Below the pieces are notes generated by a model. The model was not told where the DNA came from and did not search any database. It saw nothing but the letters and a program-made list of their open reading frames with translations. Below, in pieces: positions 44,510 to 52,325 of a stretch of DNA of 64,000 nt. Both the position numbers and the translations under genes were made by a program. The DNA is taken from contig JACKOF010000002.1 in the NCBI GenBank assembly GCA_024234435.1, forward strand, positions 248,001 to 312,000, in the 5' to 3' direction. The stretch comes from Pseudomonadales bacterium. Lineage in GTDB: Bacteria > Pseudomonadota > Gammaproteobacteria > Pseudomonadales > Porticoccaceae. The first letter of the stretch is position 1, and each line of letters starts with the position of its first letter.

Positions 44510-45535
44510 TCATTCACTCCCAAGGCAGGCACTGAAAGTCGCCAGCTCGCCGATTCTGGCCCTGGCCAAACCAGAACCAATTGCGTCCTGAGCCATTGCC
44601 ACACCATCTTTAATTGTCACGGCTACTCCCGCAGCATAAAGTGCAGCGCCCGCATTTAGCGCCACCATATCGGATGCCGCACCGCCGTCTGGGGAAAGCG
44701 CTTTTTTAACCATTGCCAGGCTTTCGTCAGCATTCGTCACTTTCAAGTCTGACAAACTTGATCGCTTAATATCAAAATCTTCTGGAGAAAGTGAGTATTC
44801 ACTTATGGTGCCGTTTTTCAACTCACACACCCATGTACCGGATGCAACACTGATCTCATCAAGACCATCTTCCGAATGCACCACCAATACATGCTTGGCA
44901 CCCAGTTGTTGCATAACTTCGGCAACCGGCCGCAACCATTTCCGATCAAAAACCCCCAGCAACAGATTAGGCACACTGGCAGGATTCGTTAACGGGCCAA
45001 GCAGATTAAAGATTGTGCGAACACCCAGTTCTTTGCGCGGCCCAATGGCATGCTTCATGGCACTGTGATGATTTACGGCGAACATGAAGCCAACACCCAT
45101 TTCGTTGATGCAGAGCGCCACCTCATCCGGAGAGAGATCGAGACGCACGCCAGCCGCTTCCAGCAAGTCAGCACTGCCACTCTTGCTGCTCACTGAGCGA
45201 TTGCCATGCTTGGCGACTCTGGCTCCAGCTGCAGAAGCGACAAAAGCACTGGCCGTAGAAACATTGAAAATACCCGCGCTGTCACCGCCCGTGCCAACAA
45301 TATCCACCAGATAGTCACCTGACACACTTACTGATGCTGCCAGCTTTCTCATCACGGATGCCGCGCCGACAATTTCGTCCACGGTCTCGCCTTTCATCCG
45401 CAAGCCAACCAGAAACCCCCCTATCTGGGCATCTGTAGCTTCTCCGGTCATGATTTGCTGCATCACCGCTTGCATCTCTTCCACACTCAGGTCGTTGCCT
45501 TCCAGCACCGCACCGATGGCTTGTTGAATATTCAT
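44510..45535 (-). CDS. trpD: Anthranilate phosphoribosyltransferase
   Basis: TrpD transfers phosphoribosyl to anthranilate. The 341-residue product has DIVGTGGDSAGIFNVSTAS, the KHGNRSVSSKSGSADLLEA PRPP site, and HHSAMKHAIGPRKELGVRT. It overlaps the trpG stop by one base (TGATG). It is a separate protein and not fused to TrpG, as in Pseudomonas. Confidence 0.98.
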   Translation of the reverse strand: MNIQQAIGAVLEGNDLSVEEMQAVMQQIMTGEATDAQIGGFLVGLRMKGETVDEIVGAASVMRKLAASVSVSGDYLVDIVGTGGDSAGIFNVSTASAFVASAAGARVAKHGNRSVSSKSGSADLLEAAGVRLDLSPDEVALCINEMGVGFMFAVNHHSAMKHAIGPRKELGVRTIFNLLGPLTNPASVPNLLLGVFDRKWLRPVAEVMQQLGAKHVLVVHSEDGLDEISVASGTWVCELKNGTISEYSLSPEDFDIKRSSLSDLKVTNADESLAMVKKALSPDGGAASDMVALNAGAALYAAGVAVTIKDGVAMAQDAIGSGLARARIGELATFSACLGSE

Positions 45536-46128
45536 CAGCGCTCCCGTACGTTTTGTGATAAAAAATTCTGCAGTAAATCGTGGCCGTATTCGGTAAGAAT
45601 CGATTCGGGGTGAAACTGTACACCCTCTATTGCATATTCACGATGCCGCACACCCATAATTTCATCTACCCGGCCTTGCTCGTCTTCTGTCCAGGCAGTA
45701 ATTTCCAGACAGTCCGGCAGGCTTTCCCTCTCAATCACCAGCGAGTGATAACGGGTTGCTTCAAAAGGGTTCGACAAGCCCCGAAAAACACCTTTGTCGG
45801 CGTGGTGAATAGGCGAAGTCTTACCGTGCATAACTTCTCTGGCTCGCACTATTTTTCCACCAAATGCCTGGCCAATACTCTGATGACCCAGACAGATACC
45901 CAGAACAGGCACCTGTCCGGCAAAGTGCTTAATGACGTCAACAGAAATACCGGCTTCATTGGGCGTACAGGGTCCCGGCGAAATAACAATTTTCTCTGGT
46001 GTCAGCGCAACCACATCAGCCACGCTTAACTCGTCATTGCGAACTACCCTGACATCCGCTTTCAGCTCCGCCAGATACTGAACAACGTTGTAAGTGAAGG
46101 AGTCGTAATTGTCGATCATAAGAATCAT
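45535..46128 (-). CDS. trpG: Anthranilate synthase glutamine amidotransferase subunit
   Basis: TrpG supplies ammonia from glutamine to TrpE. The ATG at 46128 gives 197 residues starting MILMIDNYDSFTYNVVQYL; a start at 46200 would add 24 residues from the overlapped trpE end. The triad is visible as GICLGHQSIGQAFGG with the nucleophilic Cys and GVQFHPES with the His. The oxyanion segment VISPGPCTPNEAG is present. trpE ends 11 nt upstream of the start. Confidence 0.97.
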   Translation of the reverse strand: MILMIDNYDSFTYNVVQYLAELKADVRVVRNDELSVADVVALTPEKIVISPGPCTPNEAGISVDVIKHFAGQVPVLGICLGHQSIGQAFGGKIVRAREVMHGKTSPIHHADKGVFRGLSNPFEATRYHSLVIERESLPDCLEITAWTEDEQGRVDEIMGVRHREYAIEGVQFHPESILTEYGHDLLQNFLSQNVRER

Positions 46129-46139
46129 CAGCTTGCCCC

Positions 46140-47636
46140 TTACACGACCATCGCTGCTGCGCGGAAAATGGCGCGAGCCTTGTTCATGGTTTCTTTCCAC
46201 TCCAGCTCCGGCACAGAATCGGCGACAATACCGCCACCGGCCTGGACATAAAGTTTGTTGTTTTTAATTACCGCTGTGCGGATGGCGATAGCCGTATCCA
46301 TATTGCCATTCCAGCCAAGATAGCCGACAGCCCCACCATAAACTCCGCGCTTCACCGGCTCCAGTTCATCAATAATTTCCATGGCGCGAATTTTTGGCGC
46401 CCCGGACAACGTCCCGGCAGGCAATGTCGCGCGCAAAACATCCATTGCCGAGACGCCCTCGCGCACCGTGCCCTTAACGCTGGAAGTAATATGCATAACG
46501 TGCGAGTAGCGTTCAACGACCATTTTTTCGGTAACAACCACCTTGCCGGTTTTAGCAATTCGACCAACATCATTGCGGCCCAGATCAATCAGCATCAAAT
46601 GCTCGGCAATTTCTTTGGGGTCCTCCAGCATTTCCTTTTCCATTGCCAGATCTTCCTCAGGGGTGCGGCCTCGTCGACGCGTTCCGGCAATAGGCCGAAC
46701 GGTGACTTCGCCATCTTCCAGCCGCGCCAGAATCTCTGGAGAGGAACCCACAATATGGAAATCATCGAGGTTGAGGAAATACATATAAGGCGACGGGTTC
46801 AAACAGCGCAACGCACGATAAAGATTGATGGGTTGGGCAGTGAAGGGAATTGATAACCGCTGTGACGGCACGACCTGCATGACGTCACCCGACAGCGTGT
46901 ACTCCTTAATCCGCCGGACCGCGTTTTTGTAACCTTCCTCACCCATACTGGAAACAAAATCCGCCTCTCTCAGTGTGCCACCATCAAGATTCATTTTACT
47001 CAGCGCGCCACCGAGATCAGGCACAGGTTGCCTCAGCTTTTCTTCCAGGCTGTCAAGCCGCTGCTGTGCTCGCTCCCAGGCTTGATTGTCATGCGCATCT
47101 TCGTGTACCACGAAAATGAGTTTGCCCAGCAGATTATCAAAGACCACCACTTCATCGGAGGCCATTAACAGAATATCCGGGTTGCCCAGCTCATCCGGCG
47201 GCACAGATTTTTTGAGTCGAGGCTCTACGTAGCGCACGGTATCATAACCAAAATAACCGACCAGACCGCCAGTAAATCTGGGCAAGTCAGGCAGCACCTC
47301 AGATAAATCCGGCATACGGTACAGCGCATGAAATTTTTCCACTTCCATCAGCGGGTCATCTGTCCGCCGTTCTTCAACCACCTTGCCATCGCGCTGAATA
47401 ACGAGTTCGTCACCGGAAACCTTTAAAACCGTACTGCTCGGCAAGCCAATTAATGAATAACGGCCCCACTGCTCGCTACCCTGAACAGATTCAAACAAAT
47501 AGGAATAAGGCCCATTGGCCAATTTAAGGTAGCTCGAAAGCGGTGTATCAAGGTCGGCCAGAATTTCCCGGATAACCGGAATCCGGTTGTAATTCTGCTT
47601 TGCCAATACTGCAAATTGTTCGGGAGTCATGCTCAT
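46140..47636 (-). CDS. trpE: Anthranilate synthase component I
   Basis: TrpE makes anthranilate from chorismate and ammonia. The ATG at 47636 gives 498 residues starting MSMTPEQFAVLAKQ and has AGAAGAG eight bases upstream. The active-site segments are VTVRPIAGTRRRGRTPEED, LIDLGRNDVGRI, and PAGTLSGAPKIRAMEIID. The N-terminal LLES-type Trp feedback site appears as YLFESVQGSEQWGRYSLIG. Upstream lies a Trp-codon leader. Confidence 0.98.
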   Translation of the reverse strand: MSMTPEQFAVLAKQNYNRIPVIREILADLDTPLSSYLKLANGPYSYLFESVQGSEQWGRYSLIGLPSSTVLKVSGDELVIQRDGKVVEERRTDDPLMEVEKFHALYRMPDLSEVLPDLPRFTGGLVGYFGYDTVRYVEPRLKKSVPPDELGNPDILLMASDEVVVFDNLLGKLIFVVHEDAHDNQAWERAQQRLDSLEEKLRQPVPDLGGALSKMNLDGGTLREADFVSSMGEEGYKNAVRRIKEYTLSGDVMQVVPSQRLSIPFTAQPINLYRALRCLNPSPYMYFLNLDDFHIVGSSPEILARLEDGEVTVRPIAGTRRRGRTPEEDLAMEKEMLEDPKEIAEHLMLIDLGRNDVGRIAKTGKVVVTEKMVVERYSHVMHITSSVKGTVREGVSAMDVLRATLPAGTLSGAPKIRAMEIIDELEPVKRGVYGGAVGYLGWNGNMDTAIAIRTAVIKNNKLYVQAGGGIVADSVPELEWKETMNKARAIFRAAAMVV

Positions 47637-47717
47637 TGCCCAGTCTCTTCTTAAAGAACCTGTCGCGAGACTTTGCTTGAGCCGTCGTGCGCAGGTTTTT
47701 ATGGATTCTTTTTCAGG

Positions 47718-47760
47718 TTCAGGCCGGCAAGCCTGAAGGTGTGCCAACACCTGGCACGGA
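47718..47760 (-). promoter_or_regulatory. trp leader alternative hairpins
   Basis: Downstream of the leader peptide, on the minus strand, GTGCCA-N5-TGGCAC (about 47742-47758) overlaps AGGTGT-N4-ACACCT (about 47738-47753), so the two cannot form together. A third 7-bp perfect stem, TTCAGGC with GCCTGAA, is at 47718-47737. This suits a ribosome-controlled switch, but no U-tract follows the third stem, so classic attenuation is not shown. Confidence 0.5.
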
Positions 47761-47763
47761 AGA

Positions 47764-47844
47764 TTATTTGACGCGCCATCGCCAGCCAGCGAGGGCAATA
47801 TCAAAGAGAGCAGAAAAGAATAATGTGCTGTTAACTGAAAACAC
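47764..47844 (-). CDS. trpL: trp leader peptide
   Basis: A 26-codon open frame starts at GTG (47844) with GGAG six bases upstream (47851-47854 on the plus strand). It ends AGWRWRVK-stop, with Trp codons at 47782-47784 and 47776-47778. Two Trp in the last six codons, ahead of mutually exclusive hairpins and 127 nt before trpE, is what a transcription-attenuation leader looks like. A promoter is placed just upstream. Confidence 0.72.
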   Translation of the reverse strand: MFSVNSTLFFSALFDIALAGWRWRVK

Positions 47845-47869
47845 GGTTATCTCCACAAAGCGAGTGTGA

Positions 47870-47898
47870 ATTCTAATGCATTCACCGCTGACTGAAAA
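47870..47898 (-). promoter_or_regulatory. Putative promoter of the trp leader and trpE
   Basis: On the minus strand TTTTCA (47893-47898) is separated by 17 nt from TAGAAT (47870-47875). It lies just after the rpe stop and about 25 nt before the leader-peptide start. The -35 is weak, which leaves room for an activator or repressor. Confidence 0.5.
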
Positions 47899-47902
47899 GC
47901 CG

Positions 47903-48580
47903 TCAGCGACTGCCAACGGCCTGCAGCTGCTCACGCATTTTACCAATAACCTCTGCATAATCAGCAGCACCATAAATAGCAGACCCGGCAACAAAGGTAT
48001 CGGCACCGGCTTCAGCAATTTCGCGAATGTTAGCCACACCTACCCCGCCATCAATTTCCAACCGTATGTCGAGCCCACTTTGATCAATCAATGTGCGCGC
48101 CTCACGCAATTTCTGTAACGTCGAAGGAATGAACTTCTGCCCACCAAAACCCGGATTAACAGACATCAATAAAATCATGTCCAGCTTGTCGAGAACATAT
48201 TCCATGTCACCCAGGCCTACCGCAGGATTCAGCACCAGTCCCGCCTTACATCCCGCCTGCTTGATCAATTGCAATGAGCGGTCGACATGCTTTGACGCTT
48301 CCGGGTGAAAAGTGATCCAGCTCGCCCCTGCATCAGCAAACATACCGATAAGATCGTCTACCGGCTCCACCATCAGGTGCACATCAATCGGCGCTGTAAC
48401 ACCGTAGTCGCGCAGCGCCTTGCACACCATTGGCCCAATCGTCAGGTTAGGCACATAGTGATTATCCATAACATCAAAATGCACTACATCTGCACCCGCT
48501 GCCAGCACCGCATCAACTTCTTCTCCAAGGCGGGCAAAGTCAGCAGAAAGGATGGAGGGGGCAATCAGATAATCAGTCAT
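47903..48580 (-). CDS. rpe: Ribulose-phosphate 3-epimerase
   Basis: Rpe interconverts ribulose-5-phosphate and xylulose-5-phosphate. The ATG at 48580 gives 225 residues starting MTDYLIAPSILSADFARLGEEV, the family start; a TTG at 48619 would add 13 unrelated residues. The metal and catalytic residues are seen in VVHFDVMDNHYVPNLTIG, HLMV, MSVNPGFGGQKF, and LEIDGGVGVANI. It precedes trpE on the same strand. Confidence 0.97.
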   Translation of the reverse strand: MTDYLIAPSILSADFARLGEEVDAVLAAGADVVHFDVMDNHYVPNLTIGPMVCKALRDYGVTAPIDVHLMVEPVDDLIGMFADAGASWITFHPEASKHVDRSLQLIKQAGCKAGLVLNPAVGLGDMEYVLDKLDMILLMSVNPGFGGQKFIPSTLQKLREARTLIDQSGLDIRLEIDGGVGVANIREIAEAGADTFVAGSAIYGAADYAEVIGKMREQLQAVGSR

Positions 48581-48752
48581 GGCGCACCAGCTTTTGTCAG
48601 GGTAATTTGTGTGCTGCAAACTATGCCCAAGAACCGTTCAGTCTGCAATGGCACAGCAATTAAAAGAAAACATGCATTGCTGCAGCAAATATGCGAAAGT
48701 TCTCAGCTGCAAAAATTTAACAGCGTAAAACTTGAACGAGTAATCAATCGCC

Positions 48753-49043
48753 ATGGAAAAAAACACCCAGAATGAAATTGAAGCAGCCGTCTTTCAGCGG
48801 CTGATCAAACACCTGCAAGATCATACAGATGTACAAAACATCGACCTGATGATTCTCGCCGACTTTTGCCGTAACTGTCTCTCCAAGTGGTATATGGCAG
48901 CGGCGGAAGAGCGTGGAGAGAAAATGGATTACGATACAGCCCGCGAGATTGTCTACGGTATGCCCTACGAAGAATGGAAAGACAAATATCAACTACCAGC
49001 GACGCCCGAACAACAGGCCGCCTTTGAGAAACGGCACAACTAA
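48753..49043 (+). CDS. DUF1244 family protein
   Basis: The 96-residue helical protein has the family core NIDLMILADFCRNCLSKWYM and the C-terminal YGMPYEEWKDKYQ. The two cysteines of DFCRNCL are conserved in the family as I recall it. It is small and cytoplasmic, of unknown role. It is divergent from rpe and convergent with the next gene. Confidence 0.9.
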   Translation: MEKNTQNEIEAAVFQRLIKHLQDHTDVQNIDLMILADFCRNCLSKWYMAAAEERGEKMDYDTAREIVYGMPYEEWKDKYQLPATPEQQAAFEKRHN

Positions 49044-49072
49044 CCGTCAACAGAACACCATCTTTCTGCCGA

Positions 49073-49447
49073 TTACTTGCTTAAAGCTTCTTTGACCAGA
49101 TCCCGGTAGGCCTTGAAGTTAAACAGCACGATCAGAAGCACAATCAGCGCCAGAATAAACGGCTCTGTGCCATCCCAGCCAACCGCTGACCAAATATAGT
49201 GCTCAATAAACTCTGTCCAGTTGACCTGCTGCCCGGCCATTTTGCGCAACCAGATTTCAAGATCAGTCAGTGGGCAGCGCCAGTTCACTACCATGATCGT
49301 GATACCGTATACCGCAACAGGGAAATGCAACCAGACCAGTCTGGGCCAGCGATAACAGAGTAATCCCCCGGCAATCACAAAGGCCACGAAACTGAAGTGA
49401 AGGGCGGCAGCAATATTTGCCAGTAACAAGTAGGCTGTGCTCATCAT
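49073..49447 (-). CDS. DUF2784 membrane protein
   Basis: The ATG at 49447 gives 124 residues; the reading frame extends 33 codons further upstream but without a membrane-protein start. Three hydrophobic helices are seen (LLLANIAAALHFSFVAFVIA, LHFPVAVYGITIMVVNW, FILALIVLLIVLFNF). The motif NWRCPLTDLEIWLR between them is the DUF2784 hallmark. Its function is unknown. Confidence 0.87.
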   Translation of the reverse strand: MMSTAYLLLANIAAALHFSFVAFVIAGGLLCYRWPRLVWLHFPVAVYGITIMVVNWRCPLTDLEIWLRKMAGQQVNWTEFIEHYIWSAVGWDGTEPFILALIVLLIVLFNFKAYRDLVKEALSK

Positions 49448-49563
49448 GTTGGCTTTTTGTTGGATCACCGGCAATGTACCCGATTTTCGCCTTGCAATCA
49501 CCCTTAGTTGCCGTAACACTTGGCGCAACTTTCCGGTAATTGGCACAAGTAACCAGCATTCAC

Positions 49564-51030
49564 ATGAACTGTTCTGATCTAAGAGAATTTATTACTTTTC
49601 TTGAAAACCGAGGAGAACTCAAACGCATTAGCGTTGAAGTTGACCCGGTTCTGGAAATGACCGAAATCTGCGATCGCACATTGCGTGCTGGCGGACCTGC
49701 ATTGCTTTTTGAAAAACCCAAAGGCTACGACATTCCCGTTCTGGGGAACTTGTTCGGCACCCCCGAGCGGGTCGCTATGGGCATGGGGCAAAAAAGTGTT
49801 AGCGCCTTGCGTGAAGTGGGCGAACTACTGGCTTTTCTCAAAGAACCGGAACCACCCAAGGGTCTGAGGGACTTATGGGAAAAGCGGCACGACTTCAAAC
49901 AAATACTCAATATGCCTGCCAAGATAATAAAAAAGGCGCCCTCGCAACAAGAGATCATCGAGGGTGATGCCGTAGACCTTGGCAAACTGCCTATCCAGAC
50001 CTGCTGGCCTGAAGATGTCGCACCGCTGATTACCTGGCCACTCGTCATCACTCGTGGCCCCGAAAAAGAGCGACAAAACCTGGGTATTTATCGCATGCAG
50101 GTGATTGGGAAGAATCGACTGATTATGCGCTGGTTAAGTCATCGAGGTGGTGCTCTGGACTTTCGCGACTGGCAAAAAGTTCATCCGGGCGAACCCTTCC
50201 CGATCGCTGTTGCACTGGGCGCGGACCCGGCAACCATCCTCGGTGCAGTAACACCTGTACCGGACACTCTCTCCGAATACGCCTTTGCTGGCTTGCTGCG
50301 AGGCGGCCGCACAGAAGTTGCCGAAAGTTTGGCAGGAAATCTGCAAGTTCCTGCAAATGCCGAGTTTGTTCTGGAAGGCCATATCCACCCGGATGACATG
50401 GCTCCGGAAGGCCCCTATGGCGATCACACCGGTTATTACAACGAAGTAGATAATTTCCCGGTCTTTACTGTAGATCGCATTACCCACCGCCGAGATCCGA
50501 TTTATCACAGCACCTACACCGGCCGGCCACCTGACGAACCGGCAATTTTGGGCCTGGCCTTGAATGAAGTATTTATCCCGCTTTTGCAAAAGCAGTTCCC
50601 GGAAATAGTCGATTTCTACTTGCCTCCTGAAGGCTGTTCTTACCGCTTCGCGGTGGTAACCATGAAAAAGCAATTTCCGGGGCACGCCAAGCGGGTCATG
50701 ATGGGCGTATGGTCATTCCTGCGCCAGTTTATGTACACCAAATTTGTGGTGGTGACCGATGACGATGTTAATGCGCGCGACTGGAACGATGTCATCTGGG
50801 CCATCACAACACGTATGGATCCCCGTCGCGACACAGTCATTATTGACAACACCCCCATCGACTATCTGGATTTTGCCTCTCCTGTCTCTGGACTCGGCTC
50901 AAAAATCGGATTCGACGCCACCAACAAATGGCCCGGCGAAACCAGTCGGGAGTGGGGCAAGCCAATTGAAATGGACGCTGCGGTAAAACATCGAATAGAT
51001 CAAATATGGGGCGATCTGGGCATCGATTAA
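49564..51030 (+). CDS. ubiD: 4-hydroxy-3-polyprenylbenzoate decarboxylase
   Basis: UbiD decarboxylates the ubiquinone precursor using prenylated FMN. The ATG at 49564 gives 488 residues starting MNCSDLREFITFLENRGELK. The cofactor-binding and catalytic region is EGPYGDHTGYYNEVDNFPV, with the conserved E-R-E set in NLGIYRMQVIGKNRLIMRWL and PDEPAILGLALNEVF. The prenyl-FMN maker UbiX is not in the window. coq7 is 9 kb away. Confidence 0.97.
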   Translation: MNCSDLREFITFLENRGELKRISVEVDPVLEMTEICDRTLRAGGPALLFEKPKGYDIPVLGNLFGTPERVAMGMGQKSVSALREVGELLAFLKEPEPPKGLRDLWEKRHDFKQILNMPAKIIKKAPSQQEIIEGDAVDLGKLPIQTCWPEDVAPLITWPLVITRGPEKERQNLGIYRMQVIGKNRLIMRWLSHRGGALDFRDWQKVHPGEPFPIAVALGADPATILGAVTPVPDTLSEYAFAGLLRGGRTEVAESLAGNLQVPANAEFVLEGHIHPDDMAPEGPYGDHTGYYNEVDNFPVFTVDRITHRRDPIYHSTYTGRPPDEPAILGLALNEVFIPLLQKQFPEIVDFYLPPEGCSYRFAVVTMKKQFPGHAKRVMMGVWSFLRQFMYTKFVVVTDDDVNARDWNDVIWAITTRMDPRRDTVIIDNTPIDYLDFASPVSGLGSKIGFDATNKWPGETSREWGKPIEMDAAVKHRIDQIWGDLGID

Positions 51031-51128
51031 GACATTGACTAAACCTATACTGTGCATATAAAAAGCAGACGATGTCTGCAGGTATTCAGCTGACAAGCTG
51101 AAAACCATAAATTGAGGATGAATGACAT

Positions 51129-51551
51129 ATGAAAAATGAATCCACCGTTTACGATTACATGCTGGGCGACCCGCCTATTGTCAAGCCAACCACCCCGCTG
51201 GGCGTGGTTATCAACCTGCTGGATAAACATTCGTTATCGGGCTTACCCGTGGTTGACGATCAACATCAGGTGGTCGGCTTTATTTCACAAAAAGACTGTA
51301 TCAAACAAATGATTCAGAGCAGCTACCACTGCGAGGGCGCACCCAGTGCAAAAGAAGTGATGACAACGGAGCCCACATCTGTCTCACAGGATGCCGGTAT
51401 TTATCAGGTCGCAGACATGATGGCCAACAGCACACGCAAGGCTTACCCGGTGGTGAACCAAGGCAAGCTGGTCGGGATAATCACCCGAAGTCATATCTTG
51501 CGCGCATTGAACGACTACCTGATGACCTGTAGTTTACCGTCAAAGCAATAA
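51129..51551 (+). CDS. CBS-domain pair protein
   Basis: The 140-residue protein is two CBS motifs and nothing else (VYDYMLGDPPIVKPTTPLG with SGLPVVDDQHQVVGFIS; then VMTTEPTSVSQDAG with AYPVVNQGKLVGIIT). Such pairs bind adenine nucleotides and regulate partner proteins. The partner is unknown; ubiD and fetB are its neighbours on the same strand. Confidence 0.92.
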   Translation: MKNESTVYDYMLGDPPIVKPTTPLGVVINLLDKHSLSGLPVVDDQHQVVGFISQKDCIKQMIQSSYHCEGAPSAKEVMTTEPTSVSQDAGIYQVADMMANSTRKAYPVVNQGKLVGIITRSHILRALNDYLMTCSLPSKQ

Positions 51552-51599
51552 AAACTTCCGACAACAGGAATAGCGCCAACATCACCTTTTCGAACAAAC

Positions 51600-52325
51600 A
51601 TGACTGAAACCGTTCAGGCGATTCCCCTGATGAACCTCGGCATCGCCTTTCTGCCCGTTGCAGTCACTCTGGTGATTCTTTTCCGCTGGTCAGTCGGCGC
51701 AGGCCAGGCCCTCTATGCCACCCTCAGAATGCTATTACAGCTGGCACTTATCGGCTACTTCCTGGCGGCCCTGTTTAACGCCGACCACGCAGGTATTGTC
51801 ATACTGGTACTGACCCTGATGGTTTTTTTCTCAAGCTGGATTGCACTGGGAACCGTGTCACTCCAACGTCGCCAGTTGCTAACCCGAGCATTTGCCGCCA
51901 TTTCCATTGGTGGCGGCTTTACTCTCGCACTCACCACACAGGGAGTGCTCAAGCTCAACCCCTGGTATGACCCTCGCCTGATGATCCCCCTGGCAGGTAT
52001 GATTTTTGCCAGCGCCATGAATACTGTCAGCCTCGCAGCTGAACGCATGCAATCTGAAACCCGCCGGGGCGTCGCTTTCACCGAAGCTCGCCATCAGGCA
52101 CTACACGCCGCCATGATCCCGCTGATTAATACACTGTTGGCTGTTGGACTGGTGTCACTTCCGGGAATGATGACCGGGCAAATTTTGTCCGGCGTTTCTC
52201 CGCTGATTGCAGCCCGCTATCAGATCATGGTGATGTGTATTATTTTTGGTGCTTCAGGTATATCCGCGGCCTGCTTCCTGTCCTGGAGCAGAGCTGTGTT
52301 CAAACCACCACAGCTCTCAGACTAA
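51600..52325 (+). CDS. fetB: ABC exporter permease FetB (UPF0014)
   Basis: The 241-residue protein has about seven hydrophobic helices. The family landmarks are RMLLQLALIGYFL, LIPLAGMIFASAMNTVSLA-like MIPLAGMIFASAMNTVSLA and LVSLPGMMTGQILSGVSP. E. coli FetB works with the ATPase FetA to export iron. No fetA ATPase gene is adjacent here, which is unusual. Its stop overlaps that of the RND gene by 3 nt, convergently. Confidence 0.9.
   Translation: MTETVQAIPLMNLGIAFLPVAVTLVILFRWSVGAGQALYATLRMLLQLALIGYFLAALFNADHAGIVILVLTLMVFFSSWIALGTVSLQRRQLLTRAFAAISIGGGFTLALTTQGVLKLNPWYDPRLMIPLAGMIFASAMNTVSLAAERMQSETRRGVAFTEARHQALHAAMIPLINTLLAVGLVSLPGMMTGQILSGVSPLIAARYQIMVMCIIFGASGISAACFLSWSRAVFKPPQLSD

Noticed and set aside
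47718..47737. Hairpin as an intrinsic attenuator terminator
   Set aside because: The stem is perfect but no T run follows it on the trp strand, so it is not called a terminator.
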